Assembly (NCBI RefSeq): GCF_027923385.1
Contig: NZ_BSEC01000004.1
Span: forward strand, 62,001-126,000
Length of the DNA stretch: 64,000 nucleotides
Direction of reading: 5' to 3'
Origin: Methylocystis echinoides
GTDB lineage: Bacteria; Pseudomonadota; Alphaproteobacteria; Rhizobiales; Beijerinckiaceae
Shown here: piece by piece, positions 28,459 through 36,579 of the stretch
Numbering within the stretch: position 1 is the first letter of the stretch
How the letters are laid out: the number at the start of each line of letters is the position of its first letter
Notes under the pieces: generated by a model
Seen by the model: only the letters and a program-made list of their open reading frames with translations
Database searches by the model: none
Told to the model about the DNA's origin: nothing
Translations under genes and position numbers: made by a program

Positions 28459-28722
28459 ATGAGCAGCATCAACCGACGTGCCTTGGTTAGATATGCCATC
28501 GCAGGTCTCGCAGCTGCGGCTGCGGGGACCGTATTGTCAGCGGGAGAGGCGCTTGCGGCGCCACTCCCGATCGAGGCGGCAAGCAGGCTGGGCTTGGATA
28601 ACCCTGTCGAACAGGCTCGAACGACTTGCTGGTGGCACGGAGGACGAAGAGTGTGTCATAGGCATCCTATGCGTAGAGTTTGCTGGTGGAACCACGGAAG
28701 GCAAGTCTGCACCTGGCGTTAG
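28459..28722 (+). CDS. Small exported protein with Cys-Trp-Trp motifs
   Basis: An 87-residue protein starting at 28459, 7 bases after a GGAGG ribosome site. The N-terminus has a twin-arginine (NRRALVRY) followed by a long hydrophobic stretch and a cleavable AEALAA-like site, so export is likely, possibly by the Tat route. The mature part is about 50 residues. It carries two tandem units: CWWHGGRRVCHRHP and CWWNHGRQVCTWR. These have four cysteines, basic residues and histidines, and could bind metal or form disulfides. No named family is recognised. Confidence 0.65.
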   Translation: MSSINRRALVRYAIAGLAAAAAGTVLSAGEALAAPLPIEAASRLGLDNPVEQARTTCWWHGGRRVCHRHPMRRVCWWNHGRQVCTWR

Positions 28723-28819
28723 CAGACGTTGAGTGATTTAGGGTATTCGGGGCCGCTGGGTTGATGCATTCACGCCAGTGGCCTGCTTTCCTTTCCCGCC
28801 CTTCGCCGCAAATGCAAAA

Positions 28820-28844
28820 CGCCCGAAGCGGTCAGCCCCGGGCG
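28820..28844. terminator. Possible weak bidirectional terminator
   Basis: CGCCCG at 28820 pairs with CGGGCG ending at 28844. AAAA precedes it and CATTTC follows. It sits downstream of the small exported protein. The stem is short, so this is tentative. Confidence 0.3.
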
Positions 28845-28978
28845 CATTTCTGAGATTCCAATAGCAAAACGTTTAGCCGCACATCAGATCGGCGTCAAGC
28901 ATGTTACTGCGCATTTTCAATATGTTATAATGTGCAGCAGTTCGCGCTCCCGCGTGTTTCCGCGGGGGTGTGTCGGGA

Positions 28979-29185
28979 CTACAACCGGAAGACCTGCATC
29001 AGTGCGTTCAGCGCCACACGCAGATTGCCGATGTCCTCCATCCTCCAGGTCGACGCATCCTCGTCGGCGCAGATCACGCGATAGGCGAGCAGTGTCGGTC
29101 GGATTCCCGCGGAGAAGCGATTTTGGAGATCGCATTAGTCGAGCGCATCCGTCGCCTGCTGAACCCCTACCGCTCTTGACGTCAC
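28979..29185 (-). pseudogene. Small conserved protein remnant with internal stop
   Basis: A frame from a GTG at 29185 runs to a stop at 28979 but contains one TAA after 16 codons. The downstream part reads LLAYRVICADEDASTWRMED then IGNLRVALNALMQVF, which looks like genuine protein. It resembles short proteins of alphaproteobacteria, but I cannot name the family. It is either a pseudogene or a short gene with a start I cannot see. Confidence 0.3.
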
Positions 29186-29236
29186 ATCGGTCCGCCCAAA
29201 GTATGGGATATCTTCTTGCGTGGGAGCGACCGGACA

Positions 29237-29557
29237 ATGCCGGCTTATCAAATTCGAGAAATTAAGATCATTGAAGGCGGTAACGACAGGAGCACCTTGA
29301 GGTCACTGCGTGAGTATGAGCGGCAATCGACAGACAACGTGAGCATAATTGCGGAAGTCAGGCACTTCTTTGAAATGGAATTGAGTAACCCTAAAGCTCT
29401 TCAGACAGTAGACTTTGATGCGATCATTGTGACTGCAACTGGAGGCGTTGAGATTGCACGCTTCAGTGTTTCTGACTTTTGGTGCAGAGAATGGAGAGAA
29501 TCTTCATTCAATCCAAAAGTGGCGGCGCACCATCCCCCCGAAACACTCGCGACATGA
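29237..29557 (+). CDS. Hypothetical protein
   Basis: A 106-residue protein starting at 29237. It is soluble with no recognised domain and has a weak ribosome site. Its last 50 bases overlap a convergent hypothetical gene on the other strand, so one of the two ends may be wrong. Confidence 0.4.
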   Translation: MPAYQIREIKIIEGGNDRSTLRSLREYERQSTDNVSIIAEVRHFFEMELSNPKALQTVDFDAIIVTATGGVEIARFSVSDFWCREWRESSFNPKVAAHHPPETLAT

Positions 29558-29789
29558 TCATCCACCCCATTCTGACACCATCAAATTCAAGGTCTCCCTC
29601 GGTATCAAACTCCGCGGCGAGAGTGCCGACTTTTAGCCACTCCTCAGGTGTAGGTGAACTCCATATCTCCTCTGGTGAACGACTAGCACTGGAAAGCGCC
29701 AGAATCGCATGAACGACTACAAGGCTCGCTTGAGGGTTCTCATTCCACCAATTCGAAGATGCGAATTGGGAATGCACAATCTCGACCAT
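29508..29789 (-). CDS. Hypothetical protein
   Basis: A 93-residue protein starting at 29789 behind AGAGGG. It is acidic overall (SPTPEEWLKVGTLAAEFDTE) with no signal peptide, and no domain is recognised. It overlaps the convergent plus-strand gene by 50 bases. Confidence 0.45.
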   Translation of the reverse strand: MVEIVHSQFASSNWWNENPQASLVVVHAILALSSASRSPEEIWSSPTPEEWLKVGTLAAEFDTEGDLEFDGVRMGWMIMSRVFRGDGAPPLLD

Positions 29790-29865
29790 CGCTGTACCCT
29801 CTAAGGGGTGGTGACATGCGACTACGGCTAATGTGAAACAATCGGGACGTTGTTCTGTTCCATCT

Positions 29866-30078
29866 CTAAAACGTGACCTCGGAAAAACGCGCGCGACGCT
29901 CCAGATTGATCAGACGCAATCCTCGCGTGGTATTCTGCTGCCGCGGGGCTAATATCTCTTCCGACCGTTCGCGATCGATCGTCGAAAGTTCGCGCCAAAG
30001 CCAAGGATCGGCTGGCGGCGCTTGAGCAATTTTAACGACGAGGATGTTGGCAGGATTAATCGGTGAGCTGGCGTCCAT
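29866..30078 (-). CDS. Small hypothetical protein
   Basis: A 70-residue basic protein starting at 30078 behind a good GGAGG ribosome site. No domain is recognised. It stands alone between short hypothetical genes. Confidence 0.45.
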   Translation of the reverse strand: MDASSPINPANILVVKIAQAPPADPWLWRELSTIDRERSEEILAPRQQNTTRGLRLINLERRARFSEVTF

Positions 30079-30481
30079 AGGTCGCCTCCGTAAATTCAGA
30101 GTTTTGATTGCTCAGCCCGAAACTTGTATCCCGGCACGATGATACGATTTTGCGGGATGCGGTCTACCCGTGGGAACTACGATCTTGACCCAGTTGCGAT
30201 CGAGCTCTGACTATAATTCCGTCGCCGGTTTTATTGACCAAAGCCGCTGGACGTTTACCCCCGCGCTGTCAAATTGGTATTTTCCACAACTATCGATTTT
30301 CATCGATTGGGTATCTTGTGTGGTCTCCGGTTTGATCGTCCGGATGCGCCGTCTAGGCGAAGACTGGCGGGCCGAACCTTGCTCTTGGCTCCGGACCCGC
30401 CAGTCAACACCGGCTTTTGGAATTCGGTGGATTTTTACAATTTGTTGAATGTGATGAGCACTCCGGGACCTAACGTAACAC
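30079..30481. other. Intergenic stretch with one strong hairpin
   Basis: About 400 bases with no supported gene. A strong inverted repeat begins GACTGGCGGG at 30362 and closes with CCCGCCAGTC near 30405. It lacks a following T-run, so it is not an obvious terminator. It may be a structured RNA element or a recombination remnant. Confidence 0.45.
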
Positions 30482-30778
30482 CTAGAATCTGTCCTGATGC
30501 CGCTTGTGCGAAAGCTGTTTTAAGACGAGTGCCTTTTTTAGAAGCCCCTCCGAAACACAAGCGAAGCTAAACGTATCTCGCTCAGTAACGACAAAGTGCA
30601 GCGGCATTGAACGCGCCCCGCTGGATTGGGCCTGGATCGTATGTCTTCCAACGCCGACGACGAAGTCAGCACGAATACTACCTTTGAGTGTCGCGCGCTC
30701 AACTCCGTCTATGAGAATGTCGATATTACTCCCGCGCCAGATCAGTCCCGAATGATCTTCGACAACAATTCTTGCCAT
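30482..30778 (-). CDS. Hypothetical beta-rich protein
   Basis: A 98-residue protein starting at 30778, 4 bases after GGAGGATCA. The pattern (IDILIDGVERATLKGS and VGVGRHTIQAQS) resembles a small PEGA-like beta-sandwich. No signal peptide is seen. The family is not recognised with certainty. Confidence 0.5.
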   Translation of the reverse strand: MARIVVEDHSGLIWRGSNIDILIDGVERATLKGSIRADFVVGVGRHTIQAQSSGARSMPLHFVVTERDTFSFACVSEGLLKKALVLKQLSHKRHQDRF

Positions 30779-30991
30779 TGATCCTCCGCCACCAAAAACG
30801 ACACGGATTATTTTGGAAACGCCCCACCGACTGTCGACGGTGGGGCGATCCTCTCAGCCGAATGTGAGTGGATGAATTTCGGCGTCGTAAAATCATGAGA
30901 GCACAGCTCAAGGGCACGGGAAATAAGTAGAAATGTCACATTGAAGATTTGCAACCTGAGGACTACGATACGTGGCGGCCGGAGGGGTTCT

Positions 30992-31132
30992 ATGGCCTAT
31001 ATTCTAAAGTTCATCCTCAGTCCGTTCAGAGGCGCTCGTAACGCTTGGAGTTGGGCGATGAGCGCTCCCGCGCGGCGTCGGGCTGTCGCTTACCGTGTCA
31101 AAGTGGCCAGCGACGATAGCGAATTGCCATGA
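30992..31132 (+). CDS. Small basic peptide
   Basis: A 46-residue protein starting at 30992 behind GGAGGGG. It has a short hydrophobic start (MAYILKFILSPF) and then basic, aromatic sequence. It could be a small membrane-associated peptide. Support is limited to the ribosome site and composition. Confidence 0.35.
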   Translation: MAYILKFILSPFRGARNAWSWAMSAPARRRAVAYRVKVASDDSELP

Positions 31133-31226
31133 CTGTCTAGGTTTCGCCCTCTTTATCCGCTGTGCTTTTCTCTGTCGGGCGCGTTACGAAACCCGCGACG
31201 ATTGCGCTGCGAAGCCTGGAGGCAAG

Positions 31227-31340
31227 CTACGCAAGGCGGTCTTTCTCGGCAGAGTCACTCGACGCCCGCTCGGCATCCTCTAGCTGATCGATTAAACGGC
31301 TATTTTCTTCGGGCGTCGCTCCGTTCGACAATTTCTGCAT
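31227..31340 (-). CDS. Possible 37-residue peptide downstream of KGG gene
   Basis: An ATG at 31340 opens a 37-codon acidic, helical frame (EENSRLIDQLEDAERASS) just downstream of the KGG stress-protein gene on the same strand. The composition is protein-like, but there is little other support. Confidence 0.25.
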   Translation of the reverse strand: MQKLSNGATPEENSRLIDQLEDAERASSDSAEKDRLA

Positions 31341-31375
31341 GGAGCCATTCCACAAAGAGCCGAAACGTTCGCGGG

Positions 31376-31648
31376 CTATTCAGCCGCCTTGATACGCTTG
31401 CCGCCATGCGACGCGTGGCCGCCCTTTGAGCCCGCTTTGGACGCAAGCGCGTGGTCCTTTGAGAATGACCGCTTGGTCGGGTCCACGGACTGTCCCCCCT
31501 TGCGGCCTGCCTTCGCTGCGAGGCCAGAGTCCTGGGAGAAGCTACGCTTCTCAGCCGGAACACTCCTGCCGCCCTTGGCGGCGATCGCGCGCTGCTTCTC
31601 AGGGTCCATGGACGCGAAGCCACGCTTGCTTTTCACTTGCTGTTCCAT
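31376..31648 (-). CDS. KGG-repeat general stress protein
   Basis: A 90-residue protein built of KGG (stress-induced) repeats: RGFASMDPEKQRAIAAKGG, then KRSFSQDSGLAAKAGRKGG and KRSFSKDHALASKAGSKGG. Each unit carries the Phe-Ser/Ala start and ends in KGG. Such proteins are small, hydrophilic and stress-linked in bacteria such as E. coli (YciG-like). The start at 31648 is the only reasonable one. Confidence 0.85.
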   Translation of the reverse strand: MEQQVKSKRGFASMDPEKQRAIAAKGGRSVPAEKRSFSQDSGLAAKAGRKGGQSVDPTKRSFSKDHALASKAGSKGGHASHGGKRIKAAE

Positions 31649-31836
31649 GATCCCGAATCCGTTTGCTGTTCAGCGGATAATAAATAGCTACGCTTCTGTG
31701 CGAGCTTGGCAATTGTGGGAACTACCTAAGCGCTGCCATTTAGTGCTCGAAGCAGCCCCACTGGCGTTCTCCCAGCAGAGTTGCGGGCCGAGCTTGCGAC
31801 CGCAGTGATCGCTTCGTTCGTTTGGAAAATCGAATG

Positions 31837-32058
31837 CTAAGAGAAAGAACGAAGGTTCAGGGGGGTCACGCCAACCTTGTTCATCAAGGTCCGCACGTCG
31901 TCGGCCCGCTCGAACAGGGAGGCGGCTGCATCCCTCTCGCCAAGGCTCTCCTGACGCTCCCATTCTTTGAGAAGGAAAGTGAGATGCTCGCTCAGCGCGG
32001 TCTGAATGACGGCGATCTCGTCCCGCGTTAGAGGGACATTAAACGAGTCCATCGGCAC
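31837..32058 (-). CDS. Small helical hypothetical protein
   Basis: A 73-residue protein starting at 32058. Nearly all of it is amphipathic helix (TRDEIAVIQTALSEHLTFLL). It has no signal peptide and no named domain. The KGG gene lies 188 bp downstream on the same strand, so the two may share a stress regulon, but that is inference. Confidence 0.5.
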   Translation of the reverse strand: MPMDSFNVPLTRDEIAVIQTALSEHLTFLLKEWERQESLGERDAAASLFERADDVRTLMNKVGVTPLNLRSFS

Positions 32059-32192
32059 ATCCCCTGCTCCGACCCTACGTAGTTCGACGTACTATACGTG
32101 CACTGACTCGCAGCGTAGAAGCCAGACGTCACCTACGCGGGTATGATTTTGGATTCAACCAGAACGACCGCCCAAGTCGGGGGAGACGAGAG

Positions 32193-32220
32193 CGGATGCA
32201 CGGCGGTGCATCCGTTTTTT
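32193..32220 (+). terminator. Strong rho-independent terminator with no gene in front
   Basis: CGGATGCAC at 32193 pairs perfectly with GTGCATCCG ending at 32214, with a four-base loop, followed directly by TTTTTT. No plus-strand coding gene lies within 900 bases upstream, so it may end a small RNA that begins after about 32060. Confidence 0.75.
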
Positions 32221-32234
32221 ATTTAAGCCCCTCA

Positions 32235-32300
32235 AAAAGAAAAAGGCCGCTGGTTGCCCAGCGGCCCAAGTCTAGGGAGGACGCAAGAAGAAGAGGCGTC
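32235..32300 (-). ncRNA. Probable mmgR/suhB-like (alpha-r8) sRNA
   Basis: On the minus strand a TTGACA at 32334-32329 and TAGATT at 32312-32307, spaced 16 bp, would start a transcript near 32300. It contains CUUCUUCUU and an anti-Shine-Dalgarno-like GUCCUCCCU. It ends in a perfect nine-pair stem (GGCCGCUGG/CCAGCGGCC) followed by UUUUUCUUUUU. This matches the layout of the alphaproteobacterial mmgR/suhB small RNA, which has a CCUCCC motif and a GGCCGC-type terminator. The promoter and terminator are visible in sequence; the family name is from memory. Confidence 0.6.
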
Positions 32301-32436
32301 GAAGCCAATCTAAAGGCGCAGCATCCTGTGTCAACATTGTCTATAGACCTTATAAACTATTAGTTGGCAAGCCGCGCACAGAATGCCGAAGGCGGGGGAG
32401 GCGACCCCGAACGCACGCGCAGGAATTCGCTCCCTG

Positions 32437-32458
32437 TTGCTTCCTATATGCTTCCTGG
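32437..32458 (+). repeat. TTGCTTCC-ATGCTTCCTG repeat, copy 1
   Basis: TTGCTTCC, three bases, then ATGCTTCCTG. Copies 2 and 3 at 32699 and 35563 match almost exactly. They lie around the att-like sites and upstream of the integrase remnant, so they may be arm-type integrase-binding sites. Confidence 0.7.
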
Positions 32459-32529
32459 GGGCAAGGGGACGTGCTTGCTGTGAACGGGGCGGATCTGCAA
32501 GTCTCTGATTTTTTGAGATTCTTTTGATT

Positions 32530-32571
32530 CGGGGGCAGGATTTGAACCTGCGACCTTCAGGTTATGAGTGG
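32530..32571 (-). other. tRNA-Met 3'-half fragment, att-like site (copy 1)
   Basis: On the minus strand, from CTCATAACCTGAAGGTCGCA through GGTTCAAATCCTGCCCCCG, the sequence equals the anticodon-loop-to-acceptor half of a tRNA-Met with anticodon CAT. The 5' half is missing: the similarity ends at the anticodon arm and unrelated sequence follows. Integrases commonly recombine into tRNA 3' halves and leave such a copy, so this is best read as an attachment-site remnant and not a tRNA gene. Confidence 0.7.
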
Positions 32572-32698
32572 TCAGGAACAGACCATGAACAATCATTCGC
32601 CTTTTCGCTATCCTTCGACATATCCGCAACTTAGCAATAACTTAACGCCCCGTGACTTTCGCGAAAGTTCGTCGTTTTTCGCTAAGTTTCGTTCCCTC

Positions 32699-32722
32699 TT
32701 GCTTCCAGTATGCTTCCTGAAA
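32699..32722 (+). repeat. TTGCTTCC-ATGCTTCCTG repeat, copy 2
   Basis: Identical over 24 bases to copy 3 at 35563. It lies about 130 bases after att copy 1, the same spacing as copy 3 after att copy 2. Confidence 0.75.
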
Positions 32723-32782
32723 CGCGCCGTAAGGAGGCCCAGGTAGCAGGGCTTACTCGCGGCGCGTGGATCTCTGCGTTCC

Positions 32783-33682
32783 TCATGTCCTCGGCGCAAC
32801 ATGCACTGCATCGAGACCCGACTTTAGGCCATGAGCCAGTTTTACGGCGTCGTCGTTTGCCCAAAAATGGATGAAAAACAGACGAGGCTCATCATCCAGC
32901 ATGTGATTATGCAGCGCCGTGACCTCAATCCCGTTCTCCCGGAGAGATCTGAGCAGGGGTTCAACTTCCTTTGCCGTGGCGACGAAGTCCCCGGTGATAG
33001 CAGCCTTGCCGTCACCTGTCGGTTCGAAATTGATAGCGATGGCTGTTCCCATGGCGGGAGAGACGGTCATTCCGCCTGCCCGGATCGGCTCGGATTTGGG
33101 GATACTAAACTGAAGGATGCCGCCGTTGTTTTTACCTTGGTAACCGAGGGCATGTTCAACTTGTGTAGCGTCGAAGCCCAGTTTTGGAGGCTCGCCGGTC
33201 GCAGCCTCAAACGGCGTTTTCGATTGAGCGAGCGCCTCTCGAACGATAGTGGCGAGTTTAACGGGGTCACCGTGCGCGCCAATGTGCATGTAAAAAGGCG
33301 CTGGAGACGCGCGCAGGAGATGATTATGCACGGCCGTGATCTCGACGCCGTTGGCCAGCAACGACTGCATCACCGGGTTGAGTTCGGTTTCTGTCAGCAC
33401 GAGATCGCCCATCATCATGGAGTCTTGGCCCGCGGGTTCGAACGCGATCCAGCCGCCGAGGGCGAGGCCGGGCTTGATGGTTACGCCGTCGAGCGTCACA
33501 TGGAGATCACCCCGTGGAAGACCGTACTTGTGCACGTTCCCCACAACGGTTGCCTTCTTGCCGATCGCCGCGTCGACTTGCGACCAGTCCGTTTCCGCGA
33601 GGGCAATGTTCGGAGACATCAGTCCCAGAATGGCGAGGGCGGCAAGAGTCGTTTTCATGGCCTTCACTTTCGATTGCATCAT
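32783..33682 (-). CDS. DUF1259 secreted protein, chrA partner
   Basis: A 299-residue protein starting at 33682, where its ATG overlaps the chrA stop (ATGA). It has a signal peptide ending near residue 30 (NIALAETDW). The mature part has two DUF1259 domains of similar layout. Each contains a histidine cluster: ITAVHNHLLRASPAPFYMHI in the first and VTALHNHMLDDEPRLFFIHF in the second. This duplicated His pattern suggests metal binding. The gene sits directly downstream of the chromate transporter, as DUF1259 genes often do. The exact contribution to chromate resistance is not established. Confidence 0.85.
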   Translation of the reverse strand: MMQSKVKAMKTTLAALAILGLMSPNIALAETDWSQVDAAIGKKATVVGNVHKYGLPRGDLHVTLDGVTIKPGLALGGWIAFEPAGQDSMMMGDLVLTETELNPVMQSLLANGVEITAVHNHLLRASPAPFYMHIGAHGDPVKLATIVREALAQSKTPFEAATGEPPKLGFDATQVEHALGYQGKNNGGILQFSIPKSEPIRAGGMTVSPAMGTAIAINFEPTGDGKAAITGDFVATAKEVEPLLRSLRENGIEVTALHNHMLDDEPRLFFIHFWANDDAVKLAHGLKSGLDAVHVAPRT

Positions 33683-35082
33683 CAGATCACCCCCACGAAG
33701 AACAGCCCGACTCCGGTCAGACAGGCGCCCGCCAGCGTCTGGAGCATGCCGACGCGGAATCGGAAGATGGCGACCGCGGCGGCGATTGAGAGCGCGAGGC
33801 CCCAGAAATCCACGCTTGAGATAACAGGGGCGTCGAAGGAAAACCCATAACCCTCCACGGCGAACGTCTTGTGAAAGATCGTGTGGATGGCAAACCAGAT
33901 GGCGAGGTTCAGTATCACCCCAACCACGGCGGCTGTGATGGCCGCCAGAGCGCCAGCGAGCGCCTTGTTTTGACGAACAGTCTCGATGTAGGGCGCCCCC
34001 AGAAATATCCAGAGGAAGCAGGGCACGAAGGTTACCCACGTCGCGAGCAACCCGCCCAAAGCCCCCGCGAGTAAGGGCGGCATATCGCCTGGCGATCGGA
34101 AGGCAGCCATGAAGCCTACGAATTGCAGAACCATGATGAGCGGCCCCGGTGTCGTTTCGGCCATACCGAGGCCGTCGAGCATCTCTGGCGGAGTAAGCCA
34201 GTGATAGGTCTCGACAGCCTGTTGGGCGACATAAGCGAGAACCGCATAAGCCCCGCCGAAAGTCACGACCGCCATTTTGCTGAAAAACACGGCGATCTGA
34301 GCGAAGACGTTCTCCGTTCCGGCAGCAAGGAGGATACCGACGACCGGGACGAGCCAGAGAGCGAGCCACATCGAGCTTATCTTGATGGCTTGCTTAGCAG
34401 ACGGCCGCGCATGTGGGGGCGTCTCATTGCCCAGTAAGCTCTCACCGTCTTCATGGGCGTCGCCGTGTCCAACGGCCGCGAAGGCAGTGCTTCCGTACGC
34501 CGCGCCGATATATCCGAGCAAGGCCGCCGCGAGGATAATCAGGGGGAAAGGAACAGCGAAGAAGAAAATGGCAATGAACGAGACAGCTGCGAGGCCTCGC
34601 ATGGCAATGGTTTTCAGGCCCCGCTTGCCGATACGTACGACCGCTTGAATGACGATTGCGAGAACGGCCGCTTTCAAACCAAAGAACAGCGCAGCCACGA
34701 TGCCGACATGTCCCCAAAGCGCGTAGATGATACTGAGCGCCATAATCGAGAAGGCGCCGGGAAGAATGAATAAGCCGCCGGCGATGATACCTCCCAAGGT
34801 CCAATGCATCAGCCAGCCGATATAGGTCGCGAGCTGTTGAGCTTCTGGTCCCGGTAGCAGCATGCAGTAGTTAAGCGCGTGCAGGAAACGGCTTTCAGAG
34901 ACCCATTTTTTCTCTTCGACAATGATGCGGTGCATGACCGCTATCTGCCCGGCGGGCCCACCGAAGCTGAGCAAGGCGACGTGCGCCCATACGCGGCTGG
35001 CTTCTGCCAAGGAGACGCCGTGGTGATTTCTATTAGCGGAGGTTTGGAGATTTTCGGGAGAGATTTGGTGGATTGACGACAT
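33682..35082 (-). CDS. chrA: Chromate efflux transporter ChrA
   Basis: A 466-residue membrane protein of the CHR family. It has two homologous halves, each starting with the signature region: FGGPAGQIAVMHRIIVEEKK in the first half and FGGAYAVLAYVAQQAVETYH in the second. PGPEAQQLATYIGW and PGPLIMVLQFVGF are also conserved. Some ten hydrophobic segments are visible. ChrA exports chromate from the cytoplasm using the proton gradient. The start at 35082 is chosen over upstream ATGs because the family N-terminus begins here. It overlaps the DUF1259 gene by 4 bp and forms a two-gene operon carried on the att-flanked segment. Confidence 0.9.
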   Translation of the reverse strand: MSSIHQISPENLQTSANRNHHGVSLAEASRVWAHVALLSFGGPAGQIAVMHRIIVEEKKWVSESRFLHALNYCMLLPGPEAQQLATYIGWLMHWTLGGIIAGGLFILPGAFSIMALSIIYALWGHVGIVAALFFGLKAAVLAIVIQAVVRIGKRGLKTIAMRGLAAVSFIAIFFFAVPFPLIILAAALLGYIGAAYGSTAFAAVGHGDAHEDGESLLGNETPPHARPSAKQAIKISSMWLALWLVPVVGILLAAGTENVFAQIAVFFSKMAVVTFGGAYAVLAYVAQQAVETYHWLTPPEMLDGLGMAETTPGPLIMVLQFVGFMAAFRSPGDMPPLLAGALGGLLATWVTFVPCFLWIFLGAPYIETVRQNKALAGALAAITAAVVGVILNLAIWFAIHTIFHKTFAVEGYGFSFDAPVISSVDFWGLALSIAAAVAIFRFRVGMLQTLAGACLTGVGLFFVGVI

Positions 35083-35397
35083 AGTGCGCCCTTGGTGAAA
35101 AACCGGACGCGATTCTTGGGCATGTCGCCTAGTGGGGAGATCGCTTCCCCTTGCCGAGAGAGTCTGTCGTCTCACGAACGGAAGTCAAGCCTCGAGCGCC
35201 GTCGGCCGACCCTCCGGGAAACAACCTGAAGGTCGCACGGCCTAGTCCCCGCATTTTCAGAAGCTTAGGATTTCCCCCGCGGGCAGGAAGCAGGCGGGGG
35301 CGTGCTCGCGCGAAAAGTCGAGAAAACCCAAAGGTTTCCGCGAGATAGGGGCGCTGGAAAACGCCTACTCAGCTTTTCGCTCAGCCCGCCAAAGCCA

Positions 35398-35435
35398 CGC
35401 AGAATTTCGAACTGATACGCAAAGGTTATGAGTGG
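35398..35435 (+). other. att-like site (copy 2), degenerate tRNA 3'-half
   Basis: AGGTTATGAGTGG at 35423-35435 is identical to 32559-32571, and the preceding bases (CGCAGAATTTCGAACTG) are a diverged copy of the tRNA T-arm seen at copy 1. It is in the same orientation as copy 1, as for attL/attR of an integrated element. Confidence 0.6.
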
Positions 35436-35562
35436 AAGCTCGCAAACTACGCAGCACTTCCCAGAAACCGTCTTTTCTTTGTATTTTCAGTGCCTTGGTT
35501 GACTTCCTCTTGCTTCCTGAGCACTCTGTTTTTCGCGCCCTAACGCCGAAACTTTCGCCCTT

Positions 35563-35586
35563 TTGCTTCCAGTATGCTTCCTGAAA
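35563..35586 (+). repeat. TTGCTTCC-ATGCTTCCTG repeat, copy 3
   Basis: The third copy, 48 bases before the integrase remnant's start codon, in the position of its leader. Confidence 0.75.
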
Positions 35587-35633
35587 GCGCCGCCGGTGAA
35601 AATAGGTAGGCGGGACGATAGTAGAGGAAACCT

Positions 35634-36090
35634 ATGTCGAAACTCACCAAAAGGGTCGTTTAAGCCGCCGAACCGAGAGGCGTCGACTACTTTATGTGCG
35701 CCGAAGACCTCACCGGCTTCGAGATCCGTATTTTTCCCAGTGGCCGTAAACGCTATGTCGTCCAATACCGCGCCGGATCAATATCGTCCCGACCACTGCC
35801 CTGCCCCGCGAACTGGCCCTAACTCGCGCGATGGCAATTATTGCTACGATCAAGTCGGGTAACGACCTCGTCGATAGGTTTGCCGCCGACCGGGCAGCGG
35901 TTACGGTCAAGGAATTCGCCAAGCCATTTGATCAAGTGCACATTTTGGTCCGGGTCAAAGCCACCACCGCCAAGGGCTACCAGCGCCTCCTGGAGAAGGC
36001 GATCCTCCCTGCCCTCGGCCGGTTCAAGGTCATCGAGGTCACGCTGGCCAATATAGCCAAGCTATATCATGACCAGCGACACAATCCCTA
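35634..36090 (+). pseudogene. Tyrosine integrase remnant
   Basis: From ATG at 35634 the frame begins MSKLTKRVV, then an in-frame TAA at codon 10 interrupts AAEPRGVDYF. The following segment IRIFPSGRKRYVVQYRAG is the N-terminal arm-binding domain of phage/island integrases. After a frameshift the core-binding part reads FAKPFDQVHILVRVKATTAK then GYQRLLEKAILPALG. The catalytic domain is missing. The position beside att copy 2 fits an integrase adjacent to its attachment site. Confidence 0.75.
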
Positions 36091-36579
36091 GACGAACCGC
36101 AGCCTAGATGTCGACTCCGAGATGTTCAGCCTCGTCGATATGTGGGGTTGCAGCCGGACTGGTCGATGCCGCGCAAGCATAAGAATAATTACCCCGAGGA
36201 GAGGGGCGAACGATTTTCTGAGCGTGGTTGAAATTAAACGTGTTGATGGAGCGCTCCCACTTCAAGGTCGGCGGCTCGTGGCGGTTCAAGCGGTTTACGC
36301 GCTCGAATGTCTCCTCCACCTCCACCTTCACTTTCACTTTCACCCTTCCTCCCGCCTGCAAGCGGCCTCTCCTGTGGGGACCTTGGCGAGGACCGCGGGG
36401 GATCAACGCGGGTAAGGTCGCCGCCGACGTTTGCGCAGTTCGGGTCTGCTTTGCAAAGTACCCAAGCAGTAGACGTGAGACAGTAAGTTATCGTTAACCC
36501 TTTATTTGTTGCCACGACTCAAGAATCGCGGTTTAGTTGGAGACGGAATTAAGCCGTTTAACGACTAGGAACCGTCTTG
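36091..36579. other. Upstream region of repABC
   Basis: About 490 bases with no supported gene. Short frames with low-complexity phenylalanine/threonine runs are not credible. The region should contain the repA promoter and perhaps operator sites for RepA/RepB autoregulation. None was pinned down by eye. Confidence 0.4.

Noticed and set aside
28970..29179. Plus-strand frame over the remnant at 28979-29185
   Set aside because: The minus strand gives a more protein-like sequence; the plus frame looks like its complement.
32530..32571. A functional tRNA-Met gene
   Set aside because: Only the 3' half is present. The sequence diverges after the anticodon stem and no 5' half follows, so it cannot fold as a tRNA.
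36122..36497. Open frames before repA with runs of Thr/Phe/Leu
   Set aside because: Low-complexity translation of a CTCCACCTCCACC-like stretch. No ribosome site and no family.
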